From positions 1-34,501 of the forward strand of contig JAHCKS010000056.1 in the NCBI GenBank assembly GCA_026125665.1: a DNA stretch of 34,501 bases. Reading direction: 5' to 3'. The notes beneath the pieces are model-generated. The model had not been told where the DNA came from. It saw only the letters and a program-made list of their open reading frames with translations, and ran no database searches. This stretch comes from Rubrivivax sp. Its GTDB lineage: Bacteria; Pseudomonadota; Gammaproteobacteria; Burkholderiales; Burkholderiaceae_C. Position numbers and translations under genes: made by a program. Below are positions 17,223 through 26,903 of the stretch, piece by piece (within the stretch, counting starts at the first letter, position 1; every line of letters begins with the position of its first letter).

Positions 17223-18518
17223 CTAGCGCACGAGCGTGAAGTCGACGCTCGCCGGCCGGCCGGCCAGGGCCAGCGAGGCCGTGGCCAGCGGCGTCGCCGC
17301 GATGCGCCGGCCGCGCCGATAGACCGCCAGCCGCGTCGCGCGAAGCCGGATCGCCTCGACCGGATCGTGCGCCTGCAGCCACACGAAGTCGGCGTGGTTG
17401 CCGGGCTCGAGCCCGTAGCCTTCCAGTTGCAGGATGCCTGCCGGCGCCGTGGTCACCGCGTCGAAGCACTGCCGCATCGCCGCCTGGCTCGTCATCTGCG
17501 CCACGTGCAGGCCCATCGCCGCCACCTCCAGCATGTCGCCAGAGCCGAGGCTGTACCACGGGTCCATCACGCAGTCGTGGCCGAAGGCCACCGTGAGGCC
17601 GATGGCCAGCTGCTCGGGCACGCGCGTCATGCCGCGGCGCTTCGGGTAGGTGTCGTGCCGGCCCTGCAGCGTGATGTTGATGAGGGGGTTGGCGACGACG
17701 TTCAGCCGCGCCTCGGCCAAGAGCGGCAGCAGCTTGCTGACGTAGTAGTTGTCCATGCTGTGCATGGAGGTGAGGTGCGAGCCGGTGACGCGGCCCTGCA
17801 GGCCGAGCCGCACCGTCTCGGCGGCGAGCGTCTCGACGTGCCGCGACAGCGGGTCGTCGCTCTCGTCGCAGTGCATGTCGACGAGCCGGCCCTGCAGCGC
17901 CGCCAGCTCGCACAGCAGCCGCACGCTCTCGGCGCCTTCGGCCATCGTGCGCTCGAAGTGCGGGATGCCGCCGACGACGTCGACGCCCATCGCCAGCGCG
18001 CGCTTCAGGTTGGTCAGAGCATGCGGCGAACGCAGCACGCCGTCCTGCGGGAAGGCGACGAGCTGCAGGTCGAGGTACGGCGCGACGCGGCGCTTCACGT
18101 CGAGCAACGCCTGCACGGCGAGCAGCCGGTCGTCGCAGACGTCGACGTGCGAGCGGATGGCGAGCAGCCCCCTGGCCACGGCCCAGTCGCAGTAGGCGAG
18201 CGCACGTTCGACGATCGCTTCGTGCGTGAGCTGGGGCTTGAGCTCGCCCCACAGCGCGATGCCTTCGAGCAGCGTGCCGCTCTGGTTGACGCGAGGCAGG
18301 CCGTAGCTCAGCGTGGCGTCCATGTGGAAGTGCGCATCGACGAAGGGCGCGCTGACGAGCAGCCCCGCGGCGTCGAGCACTTCGTGCGCGGCGGGCGCCG
18401 AAGTCGCGTCGACGCCGAGCCCCTCGCGCACCTCGACGATGCGGCCGCCCTCGACGGCGATGCCCACGCCCCGGCGGCCGTCGGGCAGGGTCGCGTTGCG
18501 CACGAGCAGATCCAGCAT
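17223..18518 (-). CDS. codA: Cytosine deaminase (amidohydrolase superfamily)
   Basis: Metal-dependent deaminase converting cytosine to uracil in pyrimidine salvage; 431 residues, like E. coli CodA (~427). Metal and active-site motifs can be read in order: DAHFHMDATLSYG (HxH), QLVAFPQDG, DMHCDESDDPLSRHVE (HCDE, metal His and catalytic Glu), GSHLTSMHSMDNYY (metal His), and FGHDCVMDPWYSLGSGDMLE (metal Asp; E. coli has HDDVFDPWYPLG). The C-terminal beta-sandwich strand is GNHADFVWLQAHDP. ATG 18518 is preceded by GGGGGAG; the frame stays open upstream through the repeat but without homology. It is the last gene of the ABC uptake cluster, separated from the permease gene by a 401-bp repeat-bearing gap, so it may need its own promoter. 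Related deaminases acting on other bases cannot be excluded. Confidence 0.88.
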   Translation of the reverse strand: MLDLLVRNATLPDGRRGVGIAVEGGRIVEVREGLGVDATSAPAAHEVLDAAGLLVSAPFVDAHFHMDATLSYGLPRVNQSGTLLEGIALWGELKPQLTHEAIVERALAYCDWAVARGLLAIRSHVDVCDDRLLAVQALLDVKRRVAPYLDLQLVAFPQDGVLRSPHALTNLKRALAMGVDVVGGIPHFERTMAEGAESVRLLCELAALQGRLVDMHCDESDDPLSRHVETLAAETVRLGLQGRVTGSHLTSMHSMDNYYVSKLLPLLAEARLNVVANPLINITLQGRHDTYPKRRGMTRVPEQLAIGLTVAFGHDCVMDPWYSLGSGDMLEVAAMGLHVAQMTSQAAMRQCFDAVTTAPAGILQLEGYGLEPGNHADFVWLQAHDPVEAIRLRATRLAVYRRGRRIAATPLATASLALAGRPASVDFTLVR

Positions 18519-18574
18519 CTCAGTGGCTCCCCCGCGCGCGGCGCGACTCGCGACCCACGAAACGCTGCTCATGT

Positions 18575-18640
18575 GAGGTCGTCGCGCGCCAAGGCCGCCG
18601 TGGGGTGGAGGTCGTGGCGCGCCAACGCCGCCGGGCGGTC
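18575..18640. repeat. 33-nt tandem duplication at the edge of repeat copy 2
   Basis: Two adjacent 33-nt units (18575-18607 and 18608-18640) share GAGGTCGT, GCGCGCCAA and GCCGCCG blocks with few differences. The second unit forms the left arm of the composite element, so the outer arm has been duplicated outward. Copy 1 near 11243 has a single unit. Confidence 0.65.
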
Positions 18641-18898
18641 GGCTCCGCGAATGTCCTCTTTGAGCGGCCCAGCTTCGCTGGTCCCCCCAATGCCCCCTTG
18701 ATTTCGCTGCGCCGACCACCCGGCGTCCTTGGCGTGGCACTGCCGGTTGTCTTCGACGGGACGCCACCGACGGTGCCGGCTCGGGCCGACGGGGTGCCCT
18801 GCTCCGTGAAATCAAGGGGGCATTCGGGGGACGAGCGAAGCTCGTCCGCCGAAAGAGGACACTCACGGAGCAGGGCACCCCGTCGGTCCGAGCCCGCC
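18610..18898. repeat. Composite inverted-repeat element, copy 2 (REPIN/MITE-like)
   Basis: This occupies the 401-bp gap between codA and the upstream permease gene. Core 1 (18649-18705, plus) and the inverted core 2 (18808-18864) match those at 11282 and 11437. The arms of core 1 (18620-18643 / 18711-18734) pair at 21 of 24 positions. The arms of core 2 (18778-18807 / 18865-18894) pair at 29 of 30. A linker hairpin joins 18736-18747 with 18766-18777. Against copy 1, the core-2 arms differ at stem positions 3, 12 and 26 but remain paired in both copies. The inner hairpin of core 2 changed from GGACCAGC/GCTGGTCC to GGACGAGC/GCTCGTCC, which is also compensated. The rest of the gap shows only the tandem arm units. 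Confidence 0.85.
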
Positions 18899-18919
18899 AC
18901 GACCTGCACAGGATTCATC

Positions 18920-19843
18920 TCAGCGTTCTCCCTTGCGGTAGGGCTTCATCAACGCCTGCGGGTAGGCCGCGCGGCGCGCCACGAGCACCAGCGCGGCGAT
19001 CGACAGCAGGTACGGCAGCATCAGGTACACCTGATACGGCAGCGCGGCACCCGGGCTCTGCTGCAGCCGCAGCTGCAGCGCGTCGAAGAAGCCGAACAGC
19101 AGCGCCCCCAGCAGCGCCTTGCCGGGTCGCCACGAGGCGAAGACGACGAGCGCCACGCAGACCCAGCCGCGGCCGTTGACCATGTTGAAGAAGAAGGCGT
19201 TGAAGGCGGCGAGGGTGAGGAACGAGCCGGCCACGCCCATCAACGCCGAGCCGGCGACGACGGCACTCGTGCGCAGCGCCGCCACCGAGAGGCCCTGCCC
19301 TTCGGCCGCCTGCGGGTTTTCACCCACCATGCGCAGCGCCAGCCCGGCCGGCGTGCGCACGATGAACCAGGCCAGCAGCGGCACGAGCACCAGCGCCAGC
19401 AGTGTCAGCGGCGTCTGCGCCGAGAGCACCGGCAACGGCAGCCAGGTCATCTCGGCGAAGGGCGTCACCGTCGGCGGCGTGTTCACCTTCGGGAAGCCGA
19501 CGCGGTAGCCGTAGTACGAGAGTGCCGTCGCGAGCATCGTGATGCCGAGCCCGGAGACATGCTGCGACAACGCGAGGCCCACGGTGAGGCCGGCGTGCAG
19601 CAGCCCGAACAGCGCGCCCGCGGCAGCCGCGGCCAGCACGCCGCCCCACAGGCCCGCGCCCGCGTACACCGCGAGCCAGCCGATGAAGGCCCCGGCCACC
19701 ATGATCCCCTCGATGCCGAGGTTGAGCACGCCGGCGCGCTCGCACAGCAACACGCCGAGCGTGCCGAGGATGAGCGGCGTGGCGATGCGCAGCACCGCCA
19801 CCCAGAAGGCCTCGCTGGCGACGACGTCGAAGGCTTCGGGCAT
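18920..19843 (-). CDS. ABC transporter permease (BMP/nucleoside-type importer), second subunit
   Basis: Inner-membrane permease of 307 residues belonging to the branched-chain/simple-sugar-type family that works with BMP binding proteins. The N-terminus has AVLRIATPLILGTLGVLLCE then RAGVLNLGIEGIMVAGAFIG, the conserved family signature (GVLNLGIEG). About eight to nine hydrophobic segments follow, with the cytoplasmic loop LRMVGENPQAAEGQGLSVAALR (EAA-like coupling region, GENPxAA). The ATG at 19843 was chosen from the family start; the frame is open further upstream, but that part overlaps the hypothetical gene. It lies 46 bp after the frame-disrupted hypothetical gene and upstream of codA. Substrate inferred from context: nucleosides or nucleobases. 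Confidence 0.9.
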   Translation of the reverse strand: MPEAFDVVASEAFWVAVLRIATPLILGTLGVLLCERAGVLNLGIEGIMVAGAFIGWLAVYAGAGLWGGVLAAAAAGALFGLLHAGLTVGLALSQHVSGLGITMLATALSYYGYRVGFPKVNTPPTVTPFAEMTWLPLPVLSAQTPLTLLALVLVPLLAWFIVRTPAGLALRMVGENPQAAEGQGLSVAALRTSAVVAGSALMGVAGSFLTLAAFNAFFFNMVNGRGWVCVALVVFASWRPGKALLGALLFGFFDALQLRLQQSPGAALPYQVYLMLPYLLSIAALVLVARRAAYPQALMKPYRKGER

Positions 19844-19889
19844 GGGCGCGTGAGGCGCGGCTTGCGGCGGGCTTGCGGGAGCAGGCGTC

Positions 19890-20849
19890 TCAGCGCCCGG
19901 CAGGGGGTGGGCTCGGCGGCGCGATCGACGGCGACGCGGGCGGCGACTGGAGCGTCGCTGCCGCGCTGCGCCGCAGGGCTTCGAGCTCACCTTCGCGCTC
20001 GACGGCGACGATGTGCTCCCGCTGCCCTTCGACGGTCGCGCACCCGAGCGGCCGCCGCTCGTCCACCGACCAGCGGTGCTCCTGCTTCTGCAGCTCCTGC
20101 ACTTCGGCATCCAGGCGCTGCAGACGGTCGGCCGGCCAGCCGAGGCGCTCGCCGAGCTCGCGCCCGAGCATGAGGCCCTGCACGGAGTCGCTGTGCTCGA
20201 CGAGCAGGCGTGCCAGGCGTTCGCACTCCCCCGCGCCGGCGGCGGGCGCCACCGCGGCATCGGGTCGCGGCCCGCAGCGCTCGAGCACCGGCGTCAGCGG
20301 CGGCGCCGGGAAGGCGGCGTCGCGCATCATCGCTTCCATGGCCAGCGTGGCGTGCAGGTAGGCGGGAAGGTCGGCGCCGAGCCCGCGCACGGCCAAGCCC
20401 GCCAGCGCCAGTGGATGCTCGCGCCAGTAACTCGCCCGGGCCAGGCCGGCCCAGGCGGCCGCCGCGGCCTCGGGTTCGTCGTTTGCCCAGTCCAGCCAAT
20501 GCAGGGCGTTGGCCGGTTCGGCCTGCACACGCGCGCGCGACAGCCGGCGCCGGCAGGCCGCCTCGTCCGCGACGAACGTGCAGGCGGCGCTCGCCCAGCG
20601 CATGGCCTGCGCGTCGCGGCTCGCCAGCCCCTCGGCCAGGAGGCCGCGCGCCCACGCCGCCTGTCGGCCGGGGTCGAGGTCGTCGGGCTGCTGCAGCAGG
20701 CGCGCGGCGACGCGCTGGCGGGCGTCGCCGGTGGCCAGCGCCTGCACGAGCCGCGCCTGCGCGTCCTGCAGCGCGTACTGGCCCATCGCGGCCGGCAGCC
20801 CGGGCAACGCCCCGCCTTCCTGCGCGCGCCCCTGCGGCGGCACGACCAC
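19890..20849 (-). CDS. Hypothetical protein, C-terminal part of a frame-disrupted gene
   Basis: No family recognised. About 319 residues from a GTG at 20849, mostly Ala-rich helical sequence (ALQDAQARLVQALATGDARQ; AAWARGLLAEGLASRDAQAM) reminiscent of helical-repeat scaffolds, with scattered Cys residues and a Pro/Ser tail (PSIAPPSPPP). The preceding 100-residue segment (20862-21164) is in exactly the same frame, separated only by a TGA at 20862-20864. Between about 20853 and 20902 another frame reads GAVWQVDLCEVR, which looks more protein-like than the stop-containing frame. The simplest view is one ~424-residue gene from 21164 with two compensating indels. It sits between the two permease genes, where no such component is usually found. 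Role in transport is unknown. Confidence 0.6.
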   Translation of the reverse strand: MVVPPQGRAQEGGALPGLPAAMGQYALQDAQARLVQALATGDARQRVAARLLQQPDDLDPGRQAAWARGLLAEGLASRDAQAMRWASAACTFVADEAACRRRLSRARVQAEPANALHWLDWANDEPEAAAAAWAGLARASYWREHPLALAGLAVRGLGADLPAYLHATLAMEAMMRDAAFPAPPLTPVLERCGPRPDAAVAPAAGAGECERLARLLVEHSDSVQGLMLGRELGERLGWPADRLQRLDAEVQELQKQEHRWSVDERRPLGCATVEGQREHIVAVEREGELEALRRSAAATLQSPPASPSIAPPSPPPAGR

Positions 20850-20861
20850 ACGACCCGCACC

Positions 20862-21164
20862 TCACACAGGTCGACCTGCCAGACCGCGCCGGGCACCACT
20901 GATCGGGCCGGGCTCGCGCGGGCCGGGCGCGGAGGCCGCTGCTTCGGCGGGCACCACCGGCGCCACCTCGGTTGCATCGCCTGGCGGCGTCATCGGCGCG
21001 CGGGCCCAGGGGAAGCCCGGCGCCCCGGCGTGCAGCCGCACTCCGTCGTCGGCCCGCGGCAACAGCGCCCACGCGACGGCGCCGACGAACACGACCGCAC
21101 CGAGCACGCCGGCGGCAACCAGCACGCGTCGCTTCGTGGTCGATGCACCGCCGATGGCCTTCAT
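20862..21164 (-). CDS. Hypothetical membrane-anchored protein, N-terminal part of a frame-disrupted gene
   Basis: ATG 21164 overlaps the stop of the upstream permease gene (ATGA) and has GGAG 5 nt before it, so this is a genuine translation start coupled to the transporter operon. The peptide has a positively charged start (MKAIGGASTTKRR), one transmembrane helix (about 14-35, VLVAAGVLGAVVFVGAVAWALL), and then a Pro/Ala-rich segment (FPWARAPMTPPGDATEV…). It reaches a TGA at 20862 after 100 codons; the same frame reopens immediately and encodes the 319-residue helical part. I read both as one single-pass envelope protein whose frame is disturbed between about 20850 and 20903. No family recognised. 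Confidence 0.6.
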   Translation of the reverse strand: MKAIGGASTTKRRVLVAAGVLGAVVFVGAVAWALLPRADDGVRLHAGAPGFPWARAPMTPPGDATEVAPVVPAEAAASAPGPREPGPISGARRGLAGRPV

Positions 21165-22275
21165 GTCGCTCCTGCACCCGTGGCCCGCGTGACCGCCGGC
21201 CGACGCCAGCGCACACGGTACTGCGCCAGCATCGTCGCCACCAGCACCGCGATGAGCGACGTGGCCACGACGACATCGGCGATGTAGGTCGGCACGCCGA
21301 CGACGCGGCTCATGCTGTCGGCGCCCACCAGCACGCCGGCGACGAAGATCGCCGCGGCGAGCACGCCGAGCGGATGCAGCGCCGCCAGCATCGCGATGAC
21401 GATGCCCGAGTAGCCGTAGCCGGGCGACATGTCCAGCGTGACGTAGCCGGTCCGCCCCGCCACCTCGATGGCGCCGGCCAGCCCCGCGAGGCCCCCGGAC
21501 AGCACGGCCACGACGAGCGTCGTGCGCAGTGCCGGCACGCCGGCGAACGCGGCGGCGCGCGTGTTGGCGCCGCTGGCGCGGATGCGGAAGCCGAGCACCG
21601 TGTGCCGGAACAGCACCGCGAGCGCCACCGCCAGCACGGCCGCCACGGCGAGGCCGCTGTGCAGCCTGAGGCCCTGGAAGGGCCGGGCAAGCTCGAGCTC
21701 GCCCGGCAGCGCGACGCTCTGCGGCCAGCCCATCGCCAGCGGGTCCTTCATCGGCCCGTCGAGCAGCGCCGACACACCCAGCAGGATGACGAAGTTCATC
21801 AACAGCGTCGTCACGACCTCGTCCACGCCGAGCTTCGCCTTCAGCCATGCCGGCCCGAGCAGCAGCAGCGCACCGGCGAGCGCCGCCGCGGCGCAGACGA
21901 GCACCAGCGCCGGCACCGGCGGCAGCGCCAGCGCCACGGCACCGTCGGCGCCTTCGACGACGAGCGCGCTGCCCATCGCCACCGCCGCCATCGCGCCGCC
22001 GTAGAGCTGGCCCTCGGCGCCGATGTTGTACAGGCGCGCCTTGAACGCCACCGTCGCCGCCAGGCCCGTGAGCACGAGCGGCACGGCACGCGTCAGCGTT
22101 TCGCTCCACGCGAACAGCGAGCCGAAGCCGCCGGCGACGATCGCGGCGTACGTGCGGCCGACGGGCGCGCCGGCCCACCAGACGAGCAGCGCGCAAACGG
22201 CGAGCGTCGCCGCGACGGCCGCGACCGGCGCGAGCACCAGGGCCACGGCCGACGGCTGGCTGCGCCGTTCGAGCC

Positions 22276-22279
<4 letters not shown>
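21161..22279 (-). CDS. ABC transporter permease (BMP/nucleoside-type importer), first subunit
   Basis: Inner-membrane permease of 372 residues. An initial TM (SAVALVLAPVAAVAATLAVC) leads to the family segment TRAVPLVLTGLAATVAFKAR followed by LYNIGAEGQLYGGAMAAVAM (conserved NIGAEGQ motif). There are about nine further hydrophobic segments and the coupling loop GFRIRASGANTRAAAFAGVP. It resembles NupB/YufP-type permeases of nucleoside importers. ATG 22279 overlaps the ATPase stop by 4 bp (ATGA), and its own stop overlaps the next start in the same way, so translation is coupled through the operon. It pairs with the shorter permease at 18920-19843. Confidence 0.92.
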
Positions 22280-23817
<1,538 letters not shown>

Positions 23818-23863
23818 CGTGAAGGAGCCGCCGTGCCCCGCCCGCGCTGACGAGGGGCAGCGG

Positions 23864-24865
23864 TCAGATCGTCGACTTGGGCTGCGTGTCGTTCACCTTG
23901 ACGACGAACTTGCCGTCGAGGATCGCCTTCTCCTTCGCGCGCACCTTGGCCACGAGGTCCTTCGGCAGCTTCGCCTCGAAGGTGCCGAACGGCGCCAGCG
24001 AGCTGCCCTTGTGCTTCATCATCGAGTATGGGCCGTAGTCCTCGGCCGTGAACTTTCCGCCCTTGACGAGGCCCAGCGCGCGGTCGATCGTCGGCTCCAT
24101 GTGCCACAGCGCGCTGGCCACCACCGTCTCGGGGTACTTGTCCTGCGTGTCGATGACGTTGCCGATGGCCAGCACCTTGCGTTCCTTGGCCGCGTCGCTG
24201 ACGCCGAAGCGCTCGGCGTACATCACGTCGGCGCCCTTGTCGATCATCGCGAAGGCCGCTTCCTTGGCCTTCGGCGGGTCGAACCAGCTGTTGATGAAGG
24301 TGACCATGAACTGCACCTTCGGGTTGACCTCGCGCGCGCCGGCCATGAAGGCGTGCATCAGGCGGTTCACCTCGGGGATCGGGAAACCACCGACCATGCC
24401 GATCTTGCCGCTCTTGGTGATGCCGCCGGCGACCATGCCGGTGAGGTAGGCCGGGTCCTGGATGTAGTTGTCGAAGACGGCGAAGTTGGGCGCCTGCGGC
24501 TTGCCGCTGCTGCCCATCAGGAACATCACCTTCGGGAAGTCCTTGGCCACCTTGCGCGCCGCCGCCTCGACCGCGAAGCTCTCGCCGACGATCAGCTGGT
24601 TGCCGGCGTTGGCGTACTCGCGCATCACGCGCTCGTAGTCGGCGTTGGCGACGTTCTCGCTCGCCTTGTACTCGATGTCGCCGCGCGCTTCGGCCGCCTT
24701 CAATGCCTTGTGGATGCGGCTCACCCACTGCTGCTCGAACGGCACGGTGTAGATCGCCGCGACCTTGATCTTCGCGCCCTGCGCGCGCGCCGAGCCCGCG
24801 AGGCTGGCAGCGAGTGCGGCGCCGGCGAACGCGAGCTGTCGGCGGGTGAAGCGGGGAAACGTCAT
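23864..24865 (-). CDS. BMP-family periplasmic substrate-binding protein
   Basis: A 333-residue solute-binding protein of the PnrA/BMP family (Bmp domain), which typically binds purine or pyrimidine nucleosides or nucleobases. Residues 1-28 form a signal peptide ending SARA; FTRRQLAF resembles a Tat motif. The mature protein begins KIKVAAIYTVPFEQQWVSRI and continues with family segments ENVANADYERVMREYANAG, GMVAGGITKSGKIGMVGGFP, FINSWFDPPKAKEAA and KGADVMYAERFGVSDAA. ATG 24865 has a strong GGAGG ribosome site. It is the first gene of the importer operon, 49 bp after hoxW on the same strand; a separate promoter is likely but not evident. CodA at the operon end suggests a cytosine- or cytidine-like ligand; this is inference. 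Confidence 0.92.
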   Translation of the reverse strand: MTFPRFTRRQLAFAGAALAASLAGSARAQGAKIKVAAIYTVPFEQQWVSRIHKALKAAEARGDIEYKASENVANADYERVMREYANAGNQLIVGESFAVEAAARKVAKDFPKVMFLMGSSGKPQAPNFAVFDNYIQDPAYLTGMVAGGITKSGKIGMVGGFPIPEVNRLMHAFMAGAREVNPKVQFMVTFINSWFDPPKAKEAAFAMIDKGADVMYAERFGVSDAAKERKVLAIGNVIDTQDKYPETVVASALWHMEPTIDRALGLVKGGKFTAEDYGPYSMMKHKGSSLAPFGTFEAKLPKDLVAKVRAKEKAILDGKFVVKVNDTQPKSTI

Positions 24866-24914
24866 GGGGCCCTCCTGGAGGTTCGTGTCGGGTTGTGCGG
24901 GGAGCGCGACGATA

Positions 24915-25397
24915 TCAAGCGCAGCGGCTGCGCGGGCCGAACCGCCGCGCCCGCAACCAGGCGCCCGCGAGCGACCGGGCGCGCCCGAGATGGCGTTCGC
25001 CGGCCGGGCTCGGCGGCTCGCCCAGGCCGAAGCTCGCCCCTTCGATCGCCAGCAGCCAGGCCGCCGGCGCGTGCCCGTCCAGCAGCTCTGCCACGCGCAG
25101 CACCGCGGCCGGGTGCAGGGCGTGCGTGGCCGCGGTGGGCGCGTGGTCGGGGACCAGCGTGGACAGCACGGCCCCCGGCACCGCGCCCGGCAGCGCGGCG
25201 TCGACGAAGAGCACGCCGCGCCGGCCGCGCAGGTCCAGCGCGTGCTCGACCTGGAGCTGGAAGTCCGTCAGCAGTTCCACCTCGCCGCCGGCTTCGACGC
25301 CGGATTCGCGCAGCCGCTCGAGCAGCAGCGGCGCCAGCGCGTCGTCGCCGCGGGCCGGGTTGCCCACCGCCAGCACGAGCCACGGTGCGACGCTCAC
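24915..25397 (-). CDS. hoxW: HoxW-type [NiFe]-hydrogenase maturation endopeptidase
   Basis: Nickel-sensing protease (160 residues) that removes the C-terminal tail of the hydrogenase large subunit after metal insertion. It contains the family start LVLAVGNPARGDDALAPLLL (acidic Ni ligand Asp18/19), the second acidic segment VLFVDAALPG and the His region THALHPAAV, corresponding to Glu16/Asp62/His93 of HybD. GTG 25397 overlaps the hoxH stop (GTGA), so translation is coupled to its substrate. The C-terminal Arg-rich end (RARRFGPRSRCA) is not informative. Its position directly after hoxH supports HoxW rather than a general HyaD/HycI. Confidence 0.88.
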   Translation of the reverse strand: MSVAPWLVLAVGNPARGDDALAPLLLERLRESGVEAGGEVELLTDFQLQVEHALDLRGRRGVLFVDAALPGAVPGAVLSTLVPDHAPTAATHALHPAAVLRVAELLDGHAPAAWLLAIEGASFGLGEPPSPAGERHLGRARSLAGAWLRARRFGPRSRCA

Positions 25398-26893
25398 GGC
25401 ACCTGCCGCTCGACGCGGCCGTCGCCGTGCCGCCACACGCGCTCGCGCAGCGCGCCGTCGGCGCCGACCACCGCCACCTCCAGCGGCATGCGCCCGAGCG
25501 CGTGCGTGGCGCAGCTCAGGCAGGGGTCGTAGGCACGCACCGCGACCTCGATGCGGTTGAGCATCGGCTCGCTGACCTCGCGGCCATCGAACACCTCCTC
25601 GGCCACCACGCGCACCGACTCGTTCATCGCCCGGTTGTTGTGCGTCGTGCTGACGATCAGGTTGCACTCGGCGATCAGGTCGTCGGCACCGACGGCGTAG
25701 TGGTGGATCAGCGTGCCACGCGGCGCCTCGATGACGCCGACGCCTTCGCGCCGCGCCGGCCCGGGCCCGGGCAACGGCGCCGTCATCTCGCCCTCGACCA
25801 GCGCGTCGTCGCGCAGCAGCTCGCCGATGACCTCCATCGCGTGCAGCATCTCGATCATGCGCGCCCAGTGATAGGCAAGCGTGGCGTGCACCGGCCCCTG
25901 CACCAGCAGCCGCCGGCGCTGCGCCTCGGCGCGCGGGCTCGGCAGCCGGTCGCAGTTGTGCATGCGGGCCAGCGGCCCGACGCGGTACCAGCCGCGCTCG
26001 GGGCCGAGCGAGCGCAGGTAGGGGAACTTGAGGTAGGTCCACGGCTCCGTGCGCTCCTCGATCAGCGCGTGGTAGCCCTGCACGTCGGCGCCATCGAGCA
26101 GCGTGGTGCCGTCGGCGTCGCGCGCGCGCAGCACGCCGTCGTAGAGATCGAGCGCGCCGTCGGGCCGCACGAGCGAGAGCCACGAACTGCGCAGCGTGCC
26201 GAAGCGCTGGTGCAGCGCGCCGCCCTCGGCGTACAGCCGCGCGACGAGATCCACCGCCTCCTCGCACCAGCCGATCATCCGCGGCACCTGCGCCGCGAGC
26301 TCGTCGCGCTCCGCCGGCGCGAGCCGCCGGTTCACGCCGCCGGGCACCGAGCCCGTGCCGTGCACGCGCTTGCCTGCGGTGAGCCGGATGACCTCCTGCC
26401 CGTACTTGCGCAGCAGCACGCCGCGCCGCGCGATGTCGGGGTGCGCGGCGGCGACGCCGACGATGTTGCGCCGGCCCACCTCGCTGTCGAAGCCGAACAG
26501 CAGGTCCGGCGACGCGAGGTGGAAGAAGTGCAGCGCGTGGCTCTGCATGACCTGGCCGTAGTGCATCAGGCGGCGCATCAACTCGGCCGTGCGCGGTACC
26601 GCGCCGGCGACGCCGAGCGCCACGTCGAGCGCCTTGCACGCCGCCAGGTGGTGCGAGACCGGGCAGATGCCGCACAGCCGCTGCACCATCACCGGCACTT
26701 CCCAGTACGGGCGGCCGACGATGAAGGCCTCGAAGCCGCGGAACTCGACGATGTGCAGCCGCGCCTGGTGCACGCGGTTGTGCTCGTCGAGCAGCAGCGT
26801 GACCTTGCCGTGGCCTTCGACGCGCGACAGCGGGTCGATGGCGACGCGGCGCAGGCCGGGGGTCTCGGTGGCGGCGGTGGCGGCGGCCGGCAT
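25394..26893 (-). CDS. hoxH: HoxH, [NiFe]-hydrogenase large subunit (NAD-linked, group 3d type)
   Basis: Catalytic subunit carrying the NiFe(CN)2CO site of a cytoplasmic NAD-reducing hydrogenase. It has 499 residues. The L1 motif has RVEGHGKV (24-31) and RLCGICPVSHH with Cys74 and Cys77. The L2 motif is DPCLSCATH with Cys458 and Cys461. All four Ni-ligand cysteines are present. The 35 residues after His464 (starting ALGRMPLEV) form the tail expected to be cut by HoxW; the C. necator enzyme is cut at the equivalent His, from memory. ATG 26893 lies 10 bp after the hoxY stop. A regulatory H2 sensor is unlikely, because the cleavable tail and the hoxFU genes are present. Confidence 0.96.
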   Translation of the reverse strand: MPAAATAATETPGLRRVAIDPLSRVEGHGKVTLLLDEHNRVHQARLHIVEFRGFEAFIVGRPYWEVPVMVQRLCGICPVSHHLAACKALDVALGVAGAVPRTAELMRRLMHYGQVMQSHALHFFHLASPDLLFGFDSEVGRRNIVGVAAAHPDIARRGVLLRKYGQEVIRLTAGKRVHGTGSVPGGVNRRLAPAERDELAAQVPRMIGWCEEAVDLVARLYAEGGALHQRFGTLRSSWLSLVRPDGALDLYDGVLRARDADGTTLLDGADVQGYHALIEERTEPWTYLKFPYLRSLGPERGWYRVGPLARMHNCDRLPSPRAEAQRRRLLVQGPVHATLAYHWARMIEMLHAMEVIGELLRDDALVEGEMTAPLPGPGPARREGVGVIEAPRGTLIHHYAVGADDLIAECNLIVSTTHNNRAMNESVRVVAEEVFDGREVSEPMLNRIEVAVRAYDPCLSCATHALGRMPLEVAVVGADGALRERVWRHGDGRVERQVP

Positions 26894-26903
26894 GCCGGGC
26901 TCC

